A program made the translations under genes and the position numbers. A stretch of DNA of 64,000 nt from Flavobacterium ginsenosidimutans (lineage in GTDB: Bacteria; Bacteroidota; Bacteroidia; Flavobacteriales; Flavobacteriaceae): the NCBI RefSeq assembly GCF_003254625.1, contig NZ_QJRJ01000079.1, positions 186,001 to 250,000 on the forward strand, written 5' to 3'. Each line of letters opens with the position of its first letter. The stretch's first letter is position 1. Shown in pieces: positions 43,227-53,588 of this stretch. The notes under the pieces are model-generated. The model was not told the DNA's origin and ran no database searches. It saw only the letters and a program-made list of their open reading frames with translations.

Positions 43227-45728
43227 TTAGAAATAGAATCCGAAAGATCCTTTTACTGCAAATTTATGAGCATCTGGCATATCTAGATAATTTCCTCTCC
43301 AAGAAAAATCAATTCGGAAAACTTTAAATATATTTCCAATTCCTGCATGATATTCATAATACACTTTTTCTGGAGCATTATAAGGTAATCCAGAAGCATT
43401 AATAGCGCGGTTGGCATCAGAAATTGTTCCGTGAACCGCTCTTACTCCAACAAATTCTCTCCAATTCAGTTTTCTCATAAAAGGAACTCTTGCGAATAAT
43501 CTTCCTCCAAAATCATGATTCCACTGCAAAGTAGTGTATTGATCCGTAACGAATTCGTAGAAATTCAAGTTACTGAATGTATTCTCGATCGTAAAATAAG
43601 TCTGGTTACCCGGAATTACACTCATCAAACCTAACGGAATTGTACCAAATGTTTTTCCTGTTTCCAGAATAATATTTGATCTTCCTAAAGGTCCAATAAT
43701 AATAGGCTGTTTGTAAAAAACCTGAATTTTTTCATAAGCAAAATCGCTATCAAAAACACCTTTTAAACCATAACTAAAGTTCACAAAGAAATGACTAAAA
43801 GGACTATCAACTAAATCACGCTCAACTCCATAACCAATCGTTTTACGATTTGGCATATATTCAAACTGAATATTCGCTTCTGATTGTTTTACATCGCTTT
43901 TTACAACTCCCATAGGGTTTGATGCACTTGGCAAGGTCGTATAATAATCCAGACTAAATGTCTTTGAAGCCGATTCTAATGTTCGATACGAAAGGCCTGC
44001 TTGAACGATGAAGTTCTTTTTCGCCTCCATTTCAACAGAAATATTACTCAAATTGATATTGGTTAATTTTCCGTTACTTCCTGTTGTAAATAAGGCAGAA
44101 GATGCAAAACTTCGTCCTAAAACGTCATTCGTAGTGGTTAAACTCGCACCTATTTGCTCAATGTCACGCCTATTTCCTCCAGAAATAATAACTCGGTTTT
44201 TCTTATCAACCATCCATTTTCCTGAAACTCCGTATTTGAATTTATTATCATCAAATCCGTAAGCTGTGTAGGCTTGAATACGCCAAGGATCATTAGGTCC
44301 AAAATAGGTTCTTCCACCAACTCTCAACCTAATACCTTCGACTTCATTATATCCAAAAGTTGAGAAAATTGGTCCGTAATCAAAATTTTTAAATTCGACG
44401 TAACCGCTTCCTAAAATCGAGACGAGATTATATAATTGCTTAAATCGCTTGACTGTTTGCAGTGTATCAAGCATTTTATAAATTCCCTGTTCGTCTTTAT
44501 TTAATTTCTCAAAACGATTTTCTTCCCAGAATTCGGGTGGTCGATCGTAAACAGCGTTGTCTATAAAATTGACTTCTTCTTTATAAAACTTCTCTGGTTT
44601 TTGAATATTGAATTTATGATTACGATATAAAGTTGTTCTTTTTCCATAAACTCCTTTTGATTTTTCTTTCTTGTTTAAAGCAAAATCAGACATCATGTAA
44701 TCACGAGTCAAAAGGAAAACAGAATCGTTTTCAACCTCAAATTCCTGTTCGATGTAAATATCTTTTACCCAGTTAATATTGGCACTTTTCGTAACACCCA
44801 TATTAATTTTCTTGATCGCAAAAGTGGTATCATTAACCCAAAAGTCTCCCTTAAAAGTTAATTCATTTTTACGTCTTGGGTAAAAAACAATATTATAACA
44901 CCATTTTTTATCTACAAAAGCACTGTCTTTCAATACATAGTTATAAACATCAATCCCAGTTCGCGAAAGCGGACTAGTAAAACTTTTATCAAAAAACTTA
45001 AGGTGATTATCGTAAATATTGTAATCTGAATAAAGATCTTTTACGAAAGATAAAATCTGTTGGTTTCCATTAAAACCAGACATTTTATTTCCTGTAATAT
45101 TTTCTTTTACTTTCTTTAATTTATTGTCTCCGTAAACATCATAAACCGATTCGTTGATAAAAATCGGCAGATAGGTTTTCCCCGTAACATCAGAAGTATC
45201 AACATGATTAAAGATAAATTCCATACCTTTAAAAAGTTTGTTTTTCATGAACGCACTATCAATAGTATTCATATCAAACTCTACTTTTTCGTACTTCTGC
45301 ATTTGATATTGATTGAATTGGTACAATCCGTTTTTACGTTTTCTTGCCCAAATTTTTCTCAAAATATCCAACGCTGGATTGTTCTTCTTAGAAGTTTTTC
45401 CTGTGTAAATTACAACTTCGTTTAGCGCTTCGGCTTCGCCTAAAACAATTTTAAAATTATAATTTACTGCTTTTTCTAAAGGAACTTCTTTATCTGAAAA
45501 TCCTGCAGAAGTAACTATTAATGCTGTATAAGTATTAGGTGATTCTAAGTAAAAACGCCCATCTTCATTAGAAACGATTCCCGTATTAGAACCTTTAAAG
45601 ACAACATTTGCAAAAGGTATTGGCTGATTAGACTTGTCCAAAACAATTCCACTCACTTTCGTTTGTGCAGTAGCAATAGTCGCAAATGCGAATACAAAAA
45701 ATAGGCTGAGTAAAATTATTCTTTTCAT
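43227..45728 (-). CDS. DUF5686/carboxypeptidase-regulatory outer membrane protein
   Basis: An 833-residue protein (start at 45728, MKRIILLSLFFVFAFATIAT signal; the longer frame to 45755 is improbable). An N-terminal beta-sandwich (about 22-100, VSGIVLDKSNQPIPFANVVFKG) precedes a long DUF5686-like region and a C-terminal barrel ending IDFSWRGNYLDMPDAHKFAV. Likely in the outer membrane. Substrate and function are unknown. The start is only 9 bp after the pdhB terminator hairpin. Confidence 0.82.
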   Translation of the reverse strand: MKRIILLSLFFVFAFATIATAQTKVSGIVLDKSNQPIPFANVVFKGSNTGIVSNEDGRFYLESPNTYTALIVTSAGFSDKEVPLEKAVNYNFKIVLGEAEALNEVVIYTGKTSKKNNPALDILRKIWARKRKNGLYQFNQYQMQKYEKVEFDMNTIDSAFMKNKLFKGMEFIFNHVDTSDVTGKTYLPIFINESVYDVYGDNKLKKVKENITGNKMSGFNGNQQILSFVKDLYSDYNIYDNHLKFFDKSFTSPLSRTGIDVYNYVLKDSAFVDKKWCYNIVFYPRRKNELTFKGDFWVNDTTFAIKKINMGVTKSANINWVKDIYIEQEFEVENDSVFLLTRDYMMSDFALNKKEKSKGVYGKRTTLYRNHKFNIQKPEKFYKEEVNFIDNAVYDRPPEFWEENRFEKLNKDEQGIYKMLDTLQTVKRFKQLYNLVSILGSGYVEFKNFDYGPIFSTFGYNEVEGIRLRVGGRTYFGPNDPWRIQAYTAYGFDDNKFKYGVSGKWMVDKKNRVIISGGNRRDIEQIGASLTTTNDVLGRSFASSALFTTGSNGKLTNINLSNISVEMEAKKNFIVQAGLSYRTLESASKTFSLDYYTTLPSASNPMGVVKSDVKQSEANIQFEYMPNRKTIGYGVERDLVDSPFSHFFVNFSYGLKGVFDSDFAYEKIQVFYKQPIIIGPLGRSNIILETGKTFGTIPLGLMSVIPGNQTYFTIENTFSNLNFYEFVTDQYTTLQWNHDFGGRLFARVPFMRKLNWREFVGVRAVHGTISDANRAINASGLPYNAPEKVYYEYHAGIGNIFKVFRIDFSWRGNYLDMPDAHKFAVKGSFGFYF

Positions 45729-45736
45729 TGTCTGGG

Positions 45737-45778
45737 CAAAAAAAAACTTCATCAATTAACTATGAATGATGAAGTTTT
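45737..45778 (-). terminator. pdhB terminator abutting the next start codon
   Basis: AAAACTTCATCA / TGATGAAGTTTT (12-bp stem) followed by a T-tract on the minus strand, 20 nt beyond the pdhB stop and 9 nt ahead of the DUF5686-like start codon. Confidence 0.85.
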
Positions 45779-45798
45779 GTGAGTATTTTAAATGTGTA

Positions 45799-46776
45799 TT
45801 ATTTGTATAATACTTTTTTAACTGCTTTTACTACATCACCTGCATTTGGCAACCAGTCTTTTAATAATACTGGAGAGTAAGGTGCAGGAGTATCAGCAGT
45901 TGTAATACGTTGAATTGGCGCATCAAGGAAATCGAATGCTTGTTCCTGAACGATATAAGAGATTTCAGAAGAAAGGCTGGCAACTGGCCAAGCTTCCTCA
46001 AGAATTACTAAACGATTTGTCTTTTTAACCGATTTTAAGATTGCATCTTTATCCATTGGACGAACTGTTCTTAAATCGATAATCTCACAAGAGATTCCTT
46101 CTTTAGCTAATTCATCAGCAGCGATAAAAGCTTCTTTGATGATTTTTCCGAATGAAACGATAGTTACATCTGTTCCTTCACGTTTAACATCAGCAACACC
46201 AAGTGGAATAGTATATTCTCCGTCTGGCACTTCACCTTTGTCACCGTACATTTGCTCAGACTCCATGAAAATTACTGGATCGTTATCACGAATAGCAGAT
46301 TTTAAAAGTCCTTTTGCATCGTAAGGAGTTGAAGGAACAACAACTTTTAAACCTGGAGTATTAGCAAACCAGTTTTCTAAAGCTTGTGAGTGAGTAGCTC
46401 CTAATTGACCAGCAGAAGCTGTTGGTCCGCGGAAAACGATAGGCACATTAAATTGTCCTCCTGTCATTTGACGCATTTTAGCAGCATTATTTATAATTTG
46501 ATCAATACCAACTAAACAGAAGTTGAATGTCATATATTCTACAATAGGACGGTTTCCGTTCATTGCAGAACCTACTGCAATTCCTGAAAAACCAAGTTCA
46601 GCAATTGGAGTATCAATTACTCTTTTTTCACCAAACTCAGCAAGCATTCCTTTAGAAGCTTTGTAAGCTCCGTTGTATTCTGCAACCTCTTCTCCCATTA
46701 AATATATGGATTCATCGCGACGCATTTCTTCGCTCATCGCTTCACAAATGGCCTCTCTAAATTGTATTGTTCTCAT
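45799..46776 (-). CDS. pdhB: Pyruvate dehydrogenase E1 beta subunit
   Basis: A 325-residue transketolase-like E1-beta. Markers: REAICEAMSEEMRRDE, GEEVAEYNGAYKASKG, FRGPTASAGQLGATHSQ, and the C-terminal RITTADTPAPYS. It pairs with an E1-alpha encoded elsewhere to bind ThDP and decarboxylate pyruvate. It is a single gene with its own promoter, not adjacent to the alpha or E2 genes. Confidence 0.93.
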   Translation of the reverse strand: MRTIQFREAICEAMSEEMRRDESIYLMGEEVAEYNGAYKASKGMLAEFGEKRVIDTPIAELGFSGIAVGSAMNGNRPIVEYMTFNFCLVGIDQIINNAAKMRQMTGGQFNVPIVFRGPTASAGQLGATHSQALENWFANTPGLKVVVPSTPYDAKGLLKSAIRDNDPVIFMESEQMYGDKGEVPDGEYTIPLGVADVKREGTDVTIVSFGKIIKEAFIAADELAKEGISCEIIDLRTVRPMDKDAILKSVKKTNRLVILEEAWPVASLSSEISYIVQEQAFDFLDAPIQRITTADTPAPYSPVLLKDWLPNAGDVVKAVKKVLYK

Positions 46777-47278
46777 ATTTTATATTGTATGTTGAATTTT
46801 CTGAAGAGCAAAAATAAATATTTTAAATAACTTAAAAGCAAAAATTGAATTTAAAATCGCATGAACTTCTATCTGTTCTCAGGTTTTAACTTTTTAATCT
46901 TTATTGTGATATTAACGAAATCGTTATAACACACCTTAAAACCACATTTATTTTATAAAAATATTTTTTAGACAAACTTTAATCTATTTGTTTAATTCTT
47001 ATTTCTTCTAAAATCCATTCATCAGAACGTAAAAATCCAAAAATTAGTATTTATAAGACAAAAATTAGTTTATTTACAATCATACAGATATTGTAAAATT
47101 CCTAACAATCAGACAAAAGGAGTGTTTATTTGTTTTAAAATCTCAATGAAAACCATTCAAAACCAAGCAATCTGCGAAATCGTAATAGTTTTAAAAAATA
47201 TTATGCATGCATAGTATAATTATTCCAAATTAAATTCTAAATTTGTAAAAGCATATTATAAATTCAAAATATATACTT
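46777..47278. other. Divergent intergenic region, pdhB/etfB
   Basis: About 500 bp, AT-rich, no supported ORF. For pdhB, minus-strand TTTG (46842-46839) and TATTTTTG (46816-46809) with 22-nt spacing are a promoter candidate. For etfB, TAAATTTG (47238-47245) is a -7 element 34 nt before the start, without a clear -33 box. Nothing else is recognised between 46860 and 47230. Confidence 0.5.
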
Positions 47279-48025
47279 ATGAAAATACTAGTTTGCATCA
47301 GCCATGTGCCTGATACTACTTCAAAAATTAACTTTACCAATGGTGATTCAGAATTTGACACTAATGGCGTACAATATGTAATTAACCCTAACGACGAATT
47401 TGGACTTACACGTGCAATCTGGTTCCAAGAACAACAAGGTGCAACTGTAACTGTAGTAAATGTCGGAGGTCCTGATACTGAACCAACTTTACGTAAAGCT
47501 TTAGCAATTGGTGCTAACGAAGCAATTCGTGTAAACGCAAATCCAACTGACGGATTTTTCGTTGCAAAACAATTGGCAGAAGTAATTAAAAATGGTGGTT
47601 ACGATTTAGTAATTGCTGGAAAAGAATCTTTAGATTATAATGGCGGAATGGTTCCTGGAATGATTGCTGGTATTTTAGGTTCAAACTTCTTAAATTCTTG
47701 TACAGGTTTAACTGTTGAAGGAAACAACGTAAAAGGAATTCGTGAAATCGACGGTGGAAAAGAAACTGTAAGCACCACTCTTCCATTAATCATTGGAGCA
47801 CAAAAAGGTCTTGTTGAAGAAAAAGATTTACGTATCCCAAACATGAGAGGTATTATGACTGCAAGAACTAAAGCGCTTACTATTCTTGAGCCAGTTGATG
47901 CAGCTGTAAACACTAAAGCAGTGAAATTTGAAAAACCAGCTCCAAAATCGGCAGTGAAATTAGTTTCTGCAGATAATTTAGATGAGTTAATCAATTTATT
48001 ACACAACGAAGCGAAGGTTATTTAA
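47279..48025 (+). CDS. etfB: Electron transfer flavoprotein beta subunit
   Basis: A 248-residue EtfB that binds AMP and, with EtfA, carries electrons from acyl-CoA dehydrogenases to the quinone pool. Features: KILVCISHVPDTTSKINF start, ALAIGANEAIRV, and AGKESLDYNGGMVPGMIAG. It is followed by etfA after 152 bp filled with AATCTAAA spacer. Confidence 0.96.
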   Translation: MKILVCISHVPDTTSKINFTNGDSEFDTNGVQYVINPNDEFGLTRAIWFQEQQGATVTVVNVGGPDTEPTLRKALAIGANEAIRVNANPTDGFFVAKQLAEVIKNGGYDLVIAGKESLDYNGGMVPGMIAGILGSNFLNSCTGLTVEGNNVKGIREIDGGKETVSTTLPLIIGAQKGLVEEKDLRIPNMRGIMTARTKALTILEPVDAAVNTKAVKFEKPAPKSAVKLVSADNLDELINLLHNEAKVI

Positions 48026-48177
48026 GATTGTAGAGTTTAGATTTTAGATTGCTGATTGAACACAGCTCTAACATCTTTTCCTCATTCAAATCCAAAATCA
48101 TTAATCTGAAATAAGAATCATTTTTAGATTTCAATTTTCAAAAATCTGAAATCTAAAATCTAAAATCTAAAATTATT
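48026..48177. repeat. AATCTAAA spacer between etfB and etfA
   Basis: Degenerate runs of TTTAGATT and AATCTAAAATCT words. Tandem AAATCTAAAATCTAAA fills the last 50 bp before the etfA start. Confidence 0.55.
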
Positions 48178-49146
48178 ATGTCAATATTAATATATGCAGA
48201 ATCTGCAGAAGGAAAATTTAAAAAAGTTGCTTTCGAATTAGCTTCTTACGCTAAAAAAGTAGCAGAATCATTAGGAACAACTGTTACAGCTTTAACTGTA
48301 AACATCAGCGATGTTAGCGAATTAGGCAAATACGGAGTTGATAAAGTTCTTAAAGTAAGCAACGATAAATTAACTGGTTTTAATGCAAAAGCTTATGCTG
48401 ATGTAATTAAACAAGCAGCTGAAAAGGAAGGAACAAAATTAGTTTTGCTTTCTTCTACAACAGATAGTATTTATCTTTCTCCACTAGTTGCGGTAGCTTT
48501 AAATGCTGGTTTCGCATCAAATGTTGTTGGATTACCAGTTAGCACTTCTCCATTCCAAGTAAAAAGAAATGCTTTCTCAAATAAAGCTTTTAACATTACA
48601 GAAATCAGTACAGATGTAAAAGTTCTTGGTTTAGCTAAAAACTCTTACGGACTTTTTGAAAGCGCAGGAGCTGCTGCAGCAGAAGATTTTAATCCAACAA
48701 TTGGAGACAATGATTTTGGTGTAAAAGTAGAATCTGTAGAAAAAGTATCTGGAAAAGTTTCTATCGCTGACGCGGATATCGTAGTTTCTGGCGGACGCGG
48801 ATTAAAAGGTCCTGAAAACTGGGGATTAGTTGAAGATCTTGCTGCTGTTCTTGGCGCTGCAACTGCTTGTTCTAAACCAGTTTCAGATTTAGGTTGGAGA
48901 CCTCACAGTGAGCACGTTGGACAAACAGGAAAACCAGTTGCAACAAACTTATATATTGCGATCGGTATTTCTGGAGCTATTCAGCATATTGCAGGTATCA
49001 ACTCATCTAAAGTAAAAGTGGTAATCAATAATGATCCTGAAGCTCCTTTCTTTAAAGTGGCTGATTACGGTGTAGTTGGAGATGCTTTCGAAATTATACC
49101 ACAACTAACAGAGAAATTAAAAGCTTTCAAAGCTCAGCATTCTTAA
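48178..49146 (+). CDS. etfA: Electron transfer flavoprotein alpha subunit
   Basis: A 322-residue EtfA with the FAD-binding C-terminal signature: VSGGRGLKGPENWGLVEDLA, SKPVSDLGWRPHSEHVGQTG and YIAIGISGAIQHIAG. It binds FAD and pairs with EtfB. Ends with a strong terminator. Confidence 0.96.
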   Translation: MSILIYAESAEGKFKKVAFELASYAKKVAESLGTTVTALTVNISDVSELGKYGVDKVLKVSNDKLTGFNAKAYADVIKQAAEKEGTKLVLLSSTTDSIYLSPLVAVALNAGFASNVVGLPVSTSPFQVKRNAFSNKAFNITEISTDVKVLGLAKNSYGLFESAGAAAAEDFNPTIGDNDFGVKVESVEKVSGKVSIADADIVVSGGRGLKGPENWGLVEDLAAVLGAATACSKPVSDLGWRPHSEHVGQTGKPVATNLYIAIGISGAIQHIAGINSSKVKVVINNDPEAPFFKVADYGVVGDAFEIIPQLTEKLKAFKAQHS

Positions 49147-49167
49147 TTTAAAATTCTCTCTAAAAAT

Positions 49168-49220
49168 ATAGCTGCCTAAAAACAAGATAATCGTATCTTT
49201 GTTTTAAGGCAGCTTTTTTG
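49168..49220 (+). terminator. etfBA terminator with a long stem
   Basis: AGCTGCCT / AGGCAGCT with the inner AAACAAGATA / TATCTTTGTTT pair around an ATCG turn, then TTTTTTG. The stem spans about 20 bp. Confidence 0.92.
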
Positions 49221-49310
49221 TTCCATATTTTTTGATTAAAATTGCACCTTTATTTTCCAATCAAAAAAAGTATTAAAATGCGGTGCTAAGTGCCCGTTTT
49301 ACAAAGATAT

Positions 49311-49934
49311 ATGAGTCTAGTAAAATTATCCATAAAAGGAATTTCATACAGTCAAACTCAAAATGGCGCTTATGCCTTAATTTTGAACGAAGTTGATGGC
49401 GAAAGAAAATTACCTATTGTAATTGGTGCTTTTGAAGCGCAGTCAATCGCTATTGCCTTAGAAAAAGAAATAAAACCGCCACGTCCTTTAACTCACGATT
49501 TATTCAAAAATTTCGCCGAAAGATTTGATATCGTGGTAAAACAAGTAATTATACACAAACTTGTTGACGGTGTTTTTTACTCTAGCTTAATTTGCGAAAG
49601 AGATAAAATCGAAGAAATTATCGATGCTAGAACTTCTGATGCAATTGCACTTGCATTGAGATTCAACGCTCCAATTTTTACCTATAAAAACATTTTGGAC
49701 AAGGCTGGTATTTATTTAAAATCAAATACTGCAGAAACAGATTCTGGTGCTCAAGAAATTGATGACGTTCTTTCAAATCCAGAAACTTTTGGACATGAAG
49801 AAGAAAGCAATCAATCTGGAGACGTTTATGCAAAACATTCTTTACAAGAATTAAATGAACTTTTAGATCAAGCCGTTTCTCAGGAAGATTACGAAAAAGC
49901 TGCAAAAATTAGAGACGAAATCTCTAGAAGATAA
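49311..49934 (+). CDS. Bifunctional nuclease family protein (DUF151) with C-terminal UVR-like motif
   Basis: A 207-residue protein (start at 49311, MSLVKLSIKGISYSQ; an upstream GTG at 49290 would add seven residues). The DUF151 core (KLPIVIGAFEAQSIAIALE, then RTSDAIALALRFNAPI) belongs to nucleases seen in Thermotoga and plants. The C-terminal SLQELNELLDQAVSQEDYEK and AAKIRDEISRR resemble a UVR helical pair. Confidence 0.9.
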   Translation: MSLVKLSIKGISYSQTQNGAYALILNEVDGERKLPIVIGAFEAQSIAIALEKEIKPPRPLTHDLFKNFAERFDIVVKQVIIHKLVDGVFYSSLICERDKIEEIIDARTSDAIALALRFNAPIFTYKNILDKAGIYLKSNTAETDSGAQEIDDVLSNPETFGHEEESNQSGDVYAKHSLQELNELLDQAVSQEDYEKAAKIRDEISRR

Positions 49935-50009
49935 ATATATGTTTAATCGTTAAACCGTTTATTCGTTGAGTCGATTAAACGATTAAAACAATTAACCGAA
50001 TAAACAATC

Positions 50010-50861
50010 ATGAAACAATACTTAGATTTAGTAAAACACGTTTTAGAAAACGGCAATCAAAAAGGAGACCGAACTGGAACAGGAACAAAAAGTGTTTTTG
50101 GTTACCAAATGCGTTTTGATTTAAGTGAAGGTTTCCCAATGGTTACGACCAAAAAATTACATTTAAAATCGATTATTTACGAATTGCTTTGGTTTTTAAA
50201 AGGCGATACGAATATAAAATACCTTCAAGAAAACGGAGTAAAAATCTGGGATGAATGGGCTGATTCTAATGGCGATTTAGGGCCAGTTTATGGACATCAA
50301 TGGCGCAATTGGAACAGTGAAGAAATTGATCAGATTTCTGAATTAATTAAAGAATTAAAGACAAACCCAAATAGCAGAAGAATGCTGGTTTCAGCATGGA
50401 ACCCTTCGGTTTTGCCAGATACTAAAAAGTCTTTTGAAGAAAATGTTGCTAACAACAAAGCAGCATTACCTCCATGTCATGCCTTTTTTCAATTTTATGT
50501 AGCAAGTCCAGATCTTGAAAAAGGAGAAACTAAAGGAAAATTATCTTGCCAATTGTATCAGCGAAGTGCAGATATCTTCTTAGGAGTTCCTTTTAATATT
50601 GCTTCTTATGCATTGCTAACTATGATGATTGCACAAGTATGTGATTTAGAACCTGGCGATTTTATTCACACTTTTGGTGATGCCCACATTTACAACAATC
50701 ATTTTGAGCAATTAGAATTACAACTTTCTAGAGAACCAAAACCATTACCAAAAATGATTTTAAATCCAGAGATTAAAAACATTTTTGATTTTGATTATGG
50801 TGATTTCACACTTGTTGACTATGATCCGCATCCTGCTATAAAAGGAAGTGTTGCAGTATAA
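50010..50861 (+). CDS. thyA: Thymidylate synthase
   Basis: A 283-residue ThyA that methylates dUMP using methylene-THF, yielding DHF. Catalytic cysteine C156 in [10 protein letters not shown], with [18 protein letters not shown] at the start, [20 protein letters not shown] and [12 protein letters not shown] at the end. It is close to folA, which recycles DHF. Confidence 0.97.
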   Translation: MKQYLDLVKHVLENGNQKGDRTGTGTKSVFGYQMRFDLSEGFPMVTTKKLHLKSIIYELLWFLKGDTNIKYLQENGVKIWDEWADSNGDLGPVYGHQWRNWNSEEIDQISELIKELKTNPNSRRMLVSAWNPSVLPDTKKSFEENVANNKAALPPCHAFFQFYVASPDLEKGETKGKLSCQLYQRSADIFLGVPFNIASYALLTMMIAQVCDLEPGDFIHTFGDAHIYNNHFEQLELQLSREPKPLPKMILNPEIKNIFDFDYGDFTLVDYDPHPAIKGSVAV

Positions 50862-50865
50862 AAAC

Positions 50866-50899
50866 AAAAAATCCGCTTAATATGAAGCGGATTTTTTTA
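50866..50899. terminator. Bidirectional terminator between thyA and the glycogen-binding-like gene
   Basis: AATCCGCTT / AAGCGGATT stem with A- and T-tracts on either side. Confidence 0.88.
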
Positions 50900-51193
50900 T
50901 ACAACTAAAACACTGTTTTCACTTCCAGCAAAATCATTCCATTTATAAGAATCAGCTTCCGGGTCATTTACATAAGCCCCATCTACTAGATACTTAAATT
51001 CGTATATAGCATCTTTAACCAAGTCATAAGTAGCTTTAAAAGTGCCATTTTTCAATTTACTCAAAGCACCTTCTTCGGCATTCCAATTATTGAAATCTCC
51101 AACAACAGAAGCAGAACTTGCATCTTTGGCATCTATCGAAAACGTAACTTTACAAACTGGTTTCGTTTTCACAAATTGTTTCTTTAAAGACAT
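50897..51193 (-). CDS. Small isoamylase/CBM48-type (AMPK glycogen-binding-like) domain protein
   Basis: A 98-residue protein starting at MSLKKQFVKTKPVCKVTF (the longer frame to 51253 is less likely). The E-set signature is visible: VVGDFNNWNAEEGALSKLKNGTFKATYDL followed by YEFKYLVDGAYVNDPEA, split here for length. Single-domain members occur in many Bacteroidota; the ligand is presumably glycogen or another glucan, but it may have a regulatory role. Confidence 0.88.
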   Translation of the reverse strand: MSLKKQFVKTKPVCKVTFSIDAKDASSASVVGDFNNWNAEEGALSKLKNGTFKATYDLVKDAIYEFKYLVDGAYVNDPEADSYKWNDFAGSENSVLVV

Positions 51194-51433
51194 AACTATT
51201 TCGTTTTTAGATTTATACACCCTAAAATTAATTAAATTCAACGAAACACTCACTACTCCTCTAGCCGATTTATCATAATAACAAAAAGAGGATATAATTT
51301 TCGTTTAATCTGCAATTTAATGCGGTTAAAATTTTGTAATTCAAATTCTTACAATTTTTTAAAGCAAATATTCCACATCCAAAATATTGACTTTCAAAAA
51401 TAAATTTTAACTTTATAATCTCATTTTTATCTT

Positions 51434-51778
51434 ATGGAAAAAGAAGTACACGAACAATACGAATACGCAAGGCGCCGATTAAGACAAAAAAAGGTTTTAT
51501 ATTTTCATTTTGTTCTTTTCCTTTTAGGAAGTTTATTTTTATTTATTGCCAATAAATTTTTTGGCTTTGGAGAAGGTACAACTCAAAATTGGTGCATCTG
51601 GGGTATTACAATCTGGCTTTTCCTTTTTATTCTGCATTTTATAAAAGTGTATATTACTGACCGTTTTATGAATAAAAAATGGGAAAGAGAACAAATTGAT
51701 AGATTAGTAGCTTTACAGCAAAAAAGAATCAGTCAGCTTGAATCTTCTATTAATGAAGAGAATGAAAATAAAATTTAG
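51434..51778 (+). CDS. 2TM domain protein
   Basis: A 114-residue protein with two transmembrane helices (about 23-41 and 55-75), N-terminal charged RRRLRQKKVLYFHF and a C-terminal coiled-coil-like tail (VALQQKRISQLESSINEE). It belongs to a small family of unknown function found widely in Flavobacteriia. It ends 12 bp before folA. Confidence 0.8.
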   Translation: MEKEVHEQYEYARRRLRQKKVLYFHFVLFLLGSLFLFIANKFFGFGEGTTQNWCIWGITIWLFLFILHFIKVYITDRFMNKKWEREQIDRLVALQQKRISQLESSINEENENKI

Positions 51779-51790
51779 TTTAAGCATACC

Positions 51791-52273
51791 ATGATTATAA
51801 TGATAGCGGCAGCAGCCGAAAATAATGCGCTTGGAAAAAACAATGAATTAGTATGGCATTTGCCAAATGATTTCAAAAGATTTAAATCGCTTACTACAGG
51901 TCATCATATTATTATGGGCAGAAAAACTTTCGAAAGTTTTCCGAAACCATTACCTGATCGAGTTCATATTGTAATTTCACGCCAAGAAAATTACAAACCT
52001 GAAGGATGTATTGTAGTAGATAGCATTGAAAAAGCAATTGCTATTTGCCCGGAAAATGATGACAGCTATGTTATAGGAGGCGGAGAAATCTACAATCTTG
52101 CCCTTCCATTTACTGATATTATTGAATTAACAAAAGTTCACCACACTTTTGATGCAGATGCTTTCTTTCCAAAAATTAATAAAAGTGAATGGCTGTTAGT
52201 AGAATCTGAAGAAAATTATAAAGACGAAAAACATCTTTATGATTATACGTATGAAACTTACATTAGAAAATAA
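51791..52273 (+). CDS. folA: Dihydrofolate reductase
   Basis: A 160-residue DHFR: AAAENNALGKNNELVWHLPNDF with the catalytic acidic residue, IIMGRKTFESFP and VIGGGEIYNLALPFTD. It reduces DHF to THF using NADPH and completes the thymidylate cycle with thyA. Confidence 0.96.
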   Translation: MIIMIAAAAENNALGKNNELVWHLPNDFKRFKSLTTGHHIIMGRKTFESFPKPLPDRVHIVISRQENYKPEGCIVVDSIEKAIAICPENDDSYVIGGGEIYNLALPFTDIIELTKVHHTFDADAFFPKINKSEWLLVESEENYKDEKHLYDYTYETYIRK

Positions 52274-52274
52274 A

Positions 52275-52309
52275 TAAAAAACATCCTCTTATTAGGGAGG
52301 ATGTTTTTA
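52275..52309 (+). terminator. folA terminator
   Basis: AAAAACATCCTC / GAGGATGTTTTT (12-bp stem) with T-rich tail. Confidence 0.9.
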
Positions 52310-52855
52310 AAACGATTGATTTTTTTTAGACCTGACTCGCTCAAGAAAAAGTGTTTGTTTAAAAATCACAAATGTTAAGAACACTTGTAAAACTGAATAA
52401 CATTTAATGTTATTTGAGACCTAAATCTCAAAAACGCCTCTAATAACAAATACCACTAAGATATTAAAGGCAGAAAATTAAAATTTCCAAAAACAAATTT
52501 AATCCTAAGAACGTACTTTGCACTTTAAAATAGTATTTCCCCCCAAGAACAATACTTTACAAAACTCTTTCATGAACAAATGAATTACCAGCGCAAAAAA
52601 AGTAATCATTTGCTTAAGTCATTGGCACTACCAATCATTAAAACTTTAATCATTTTTACTTTAGCAAAGTTGCTCATAAAAGACACGACAGACAATACCA
52701 ACTTTTAGTGATTTTTACAAAATACCTAGATTTAGGGATGCTTAAAATACCCTCTTTTTTAACTTTAAAATAAATCTTTTAAAACATTTATTTTACAAAT
52801 TAAAAAACTCAATTACAGTTAAACTAGATTGTTTATATTTGCCTAAATAAAAAAA
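52310..52855. other. Intergenic region, folA to menG
   Basis: About 540 bp, AT-rich, without ORFs or clear repeats. TATATTTG at 52834-52841 is a -7 element for the next gene, with a start site near 52848. The remaining 500 bp shows no structure I can identify; a small RNA cannot be excluded. Confidence 0.4.
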
Positions 52856-53587
52856 ATGTCTGAAAAAGTAACTCCGTATAAAGACTCTACCTTAGGTAAA
52901 AAAGAGCAAGTAACCCAAATGTTTGACACCATTTCTGGGAATTACGATAATTTGAATCGTGTAATTTCATTTGGAATTGACGTTAAATGGCGTAAAAAAG
53001 TATTGAAAATTGTATCAGACAAAAAACCAAAAGTTATTCTTGATATTGCAACAGGAACTGGAGATTTAGCAATTTTACTTTCTCAAACCAATGCTGAAAA
53101 AATTATTGGATTGGATATTTCAGCAGGAATGCTAGAAGTTGGAAAAAAGAAAGTAGAAGAAAAAAAGCTTTCAAATGTTATTGAGTTAGTTTTAGGCGAT
53201 TCTGAAAATATGCCTTTCGAAGACAATTATTTTGACGCTATCACAGTTGGATTTGGTGTTAGAAATTTTGAAAATCTTGAAAAAGGTTTTGCAGAAATCT
53301 TGAGAGTTTTAAAGCCAAATGGTGTTTTTGTTATCTTAGAAACTTCTGTTCCAGATAAATTCCCTTACAAACAAGGTTATAATTTCTACAGCAAAAATAT
53401 ACTTCCTTTAATTGGTAAATTATTTTCTAAAGATAATGACGCGTACGGCTATTTATCTGAATCAGCGGCCGCTTTTCCTTATGGAGAGGCTCTGAACAAT
53501 ATTTTGAGAAAAACTGGGTTTATAGATGTTGTGGCAATGCCTCAAACTTTTGGTGTCGCAACGATTTATTCTGCATCTAAAAAATAG
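52856..53587 (+). CDS. menG: Demethylmenaquinone methyltransferase
   Basis: A 243-residue UbiE/MenG. SAM motif [36 protein letters not shown] at the start (first part), [20 protein letters not shown] and ETSVPDKFP. It carries out the last step of menaquinone synthesis. It is followed one base later by porT/sprT, the gene order known from other Bacteroidota. Confidence 0.95.
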   Translation: MSEKVTPYKDSTLGKKEQVTQMFDTISGNYDNLNRVISFGIDVKWRKKVLKIVSDKKPKVILDIATGTGDLAILLSQTNAEKIIGLDISAGMLEVGKKKVEEKKLSNVIELVLGDSENMPFEDNYFDAITVGFGVRNFENLEKGFAEILRVLKPNGVFVILETSVPDKFPYKQGYNFYSKNILPLIGKLFSKDNDAYGYLSESAAAFPYGEALNNILRKTGFIDVVAMPQTFGVATIYSASKK

Positions 53588-53588
53588 T

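Noticed and set aside
47635..48006. Minus-strand 123-aa ORF opposite etfB
   Set aside because: Antisense shadow of a conserved gene.
52310..52855. Small RNA or small gene in the folA-menG gap
   Set aside because: No promoter-terminator pair or ORF could be supported; left as unknown intergenic sequence.
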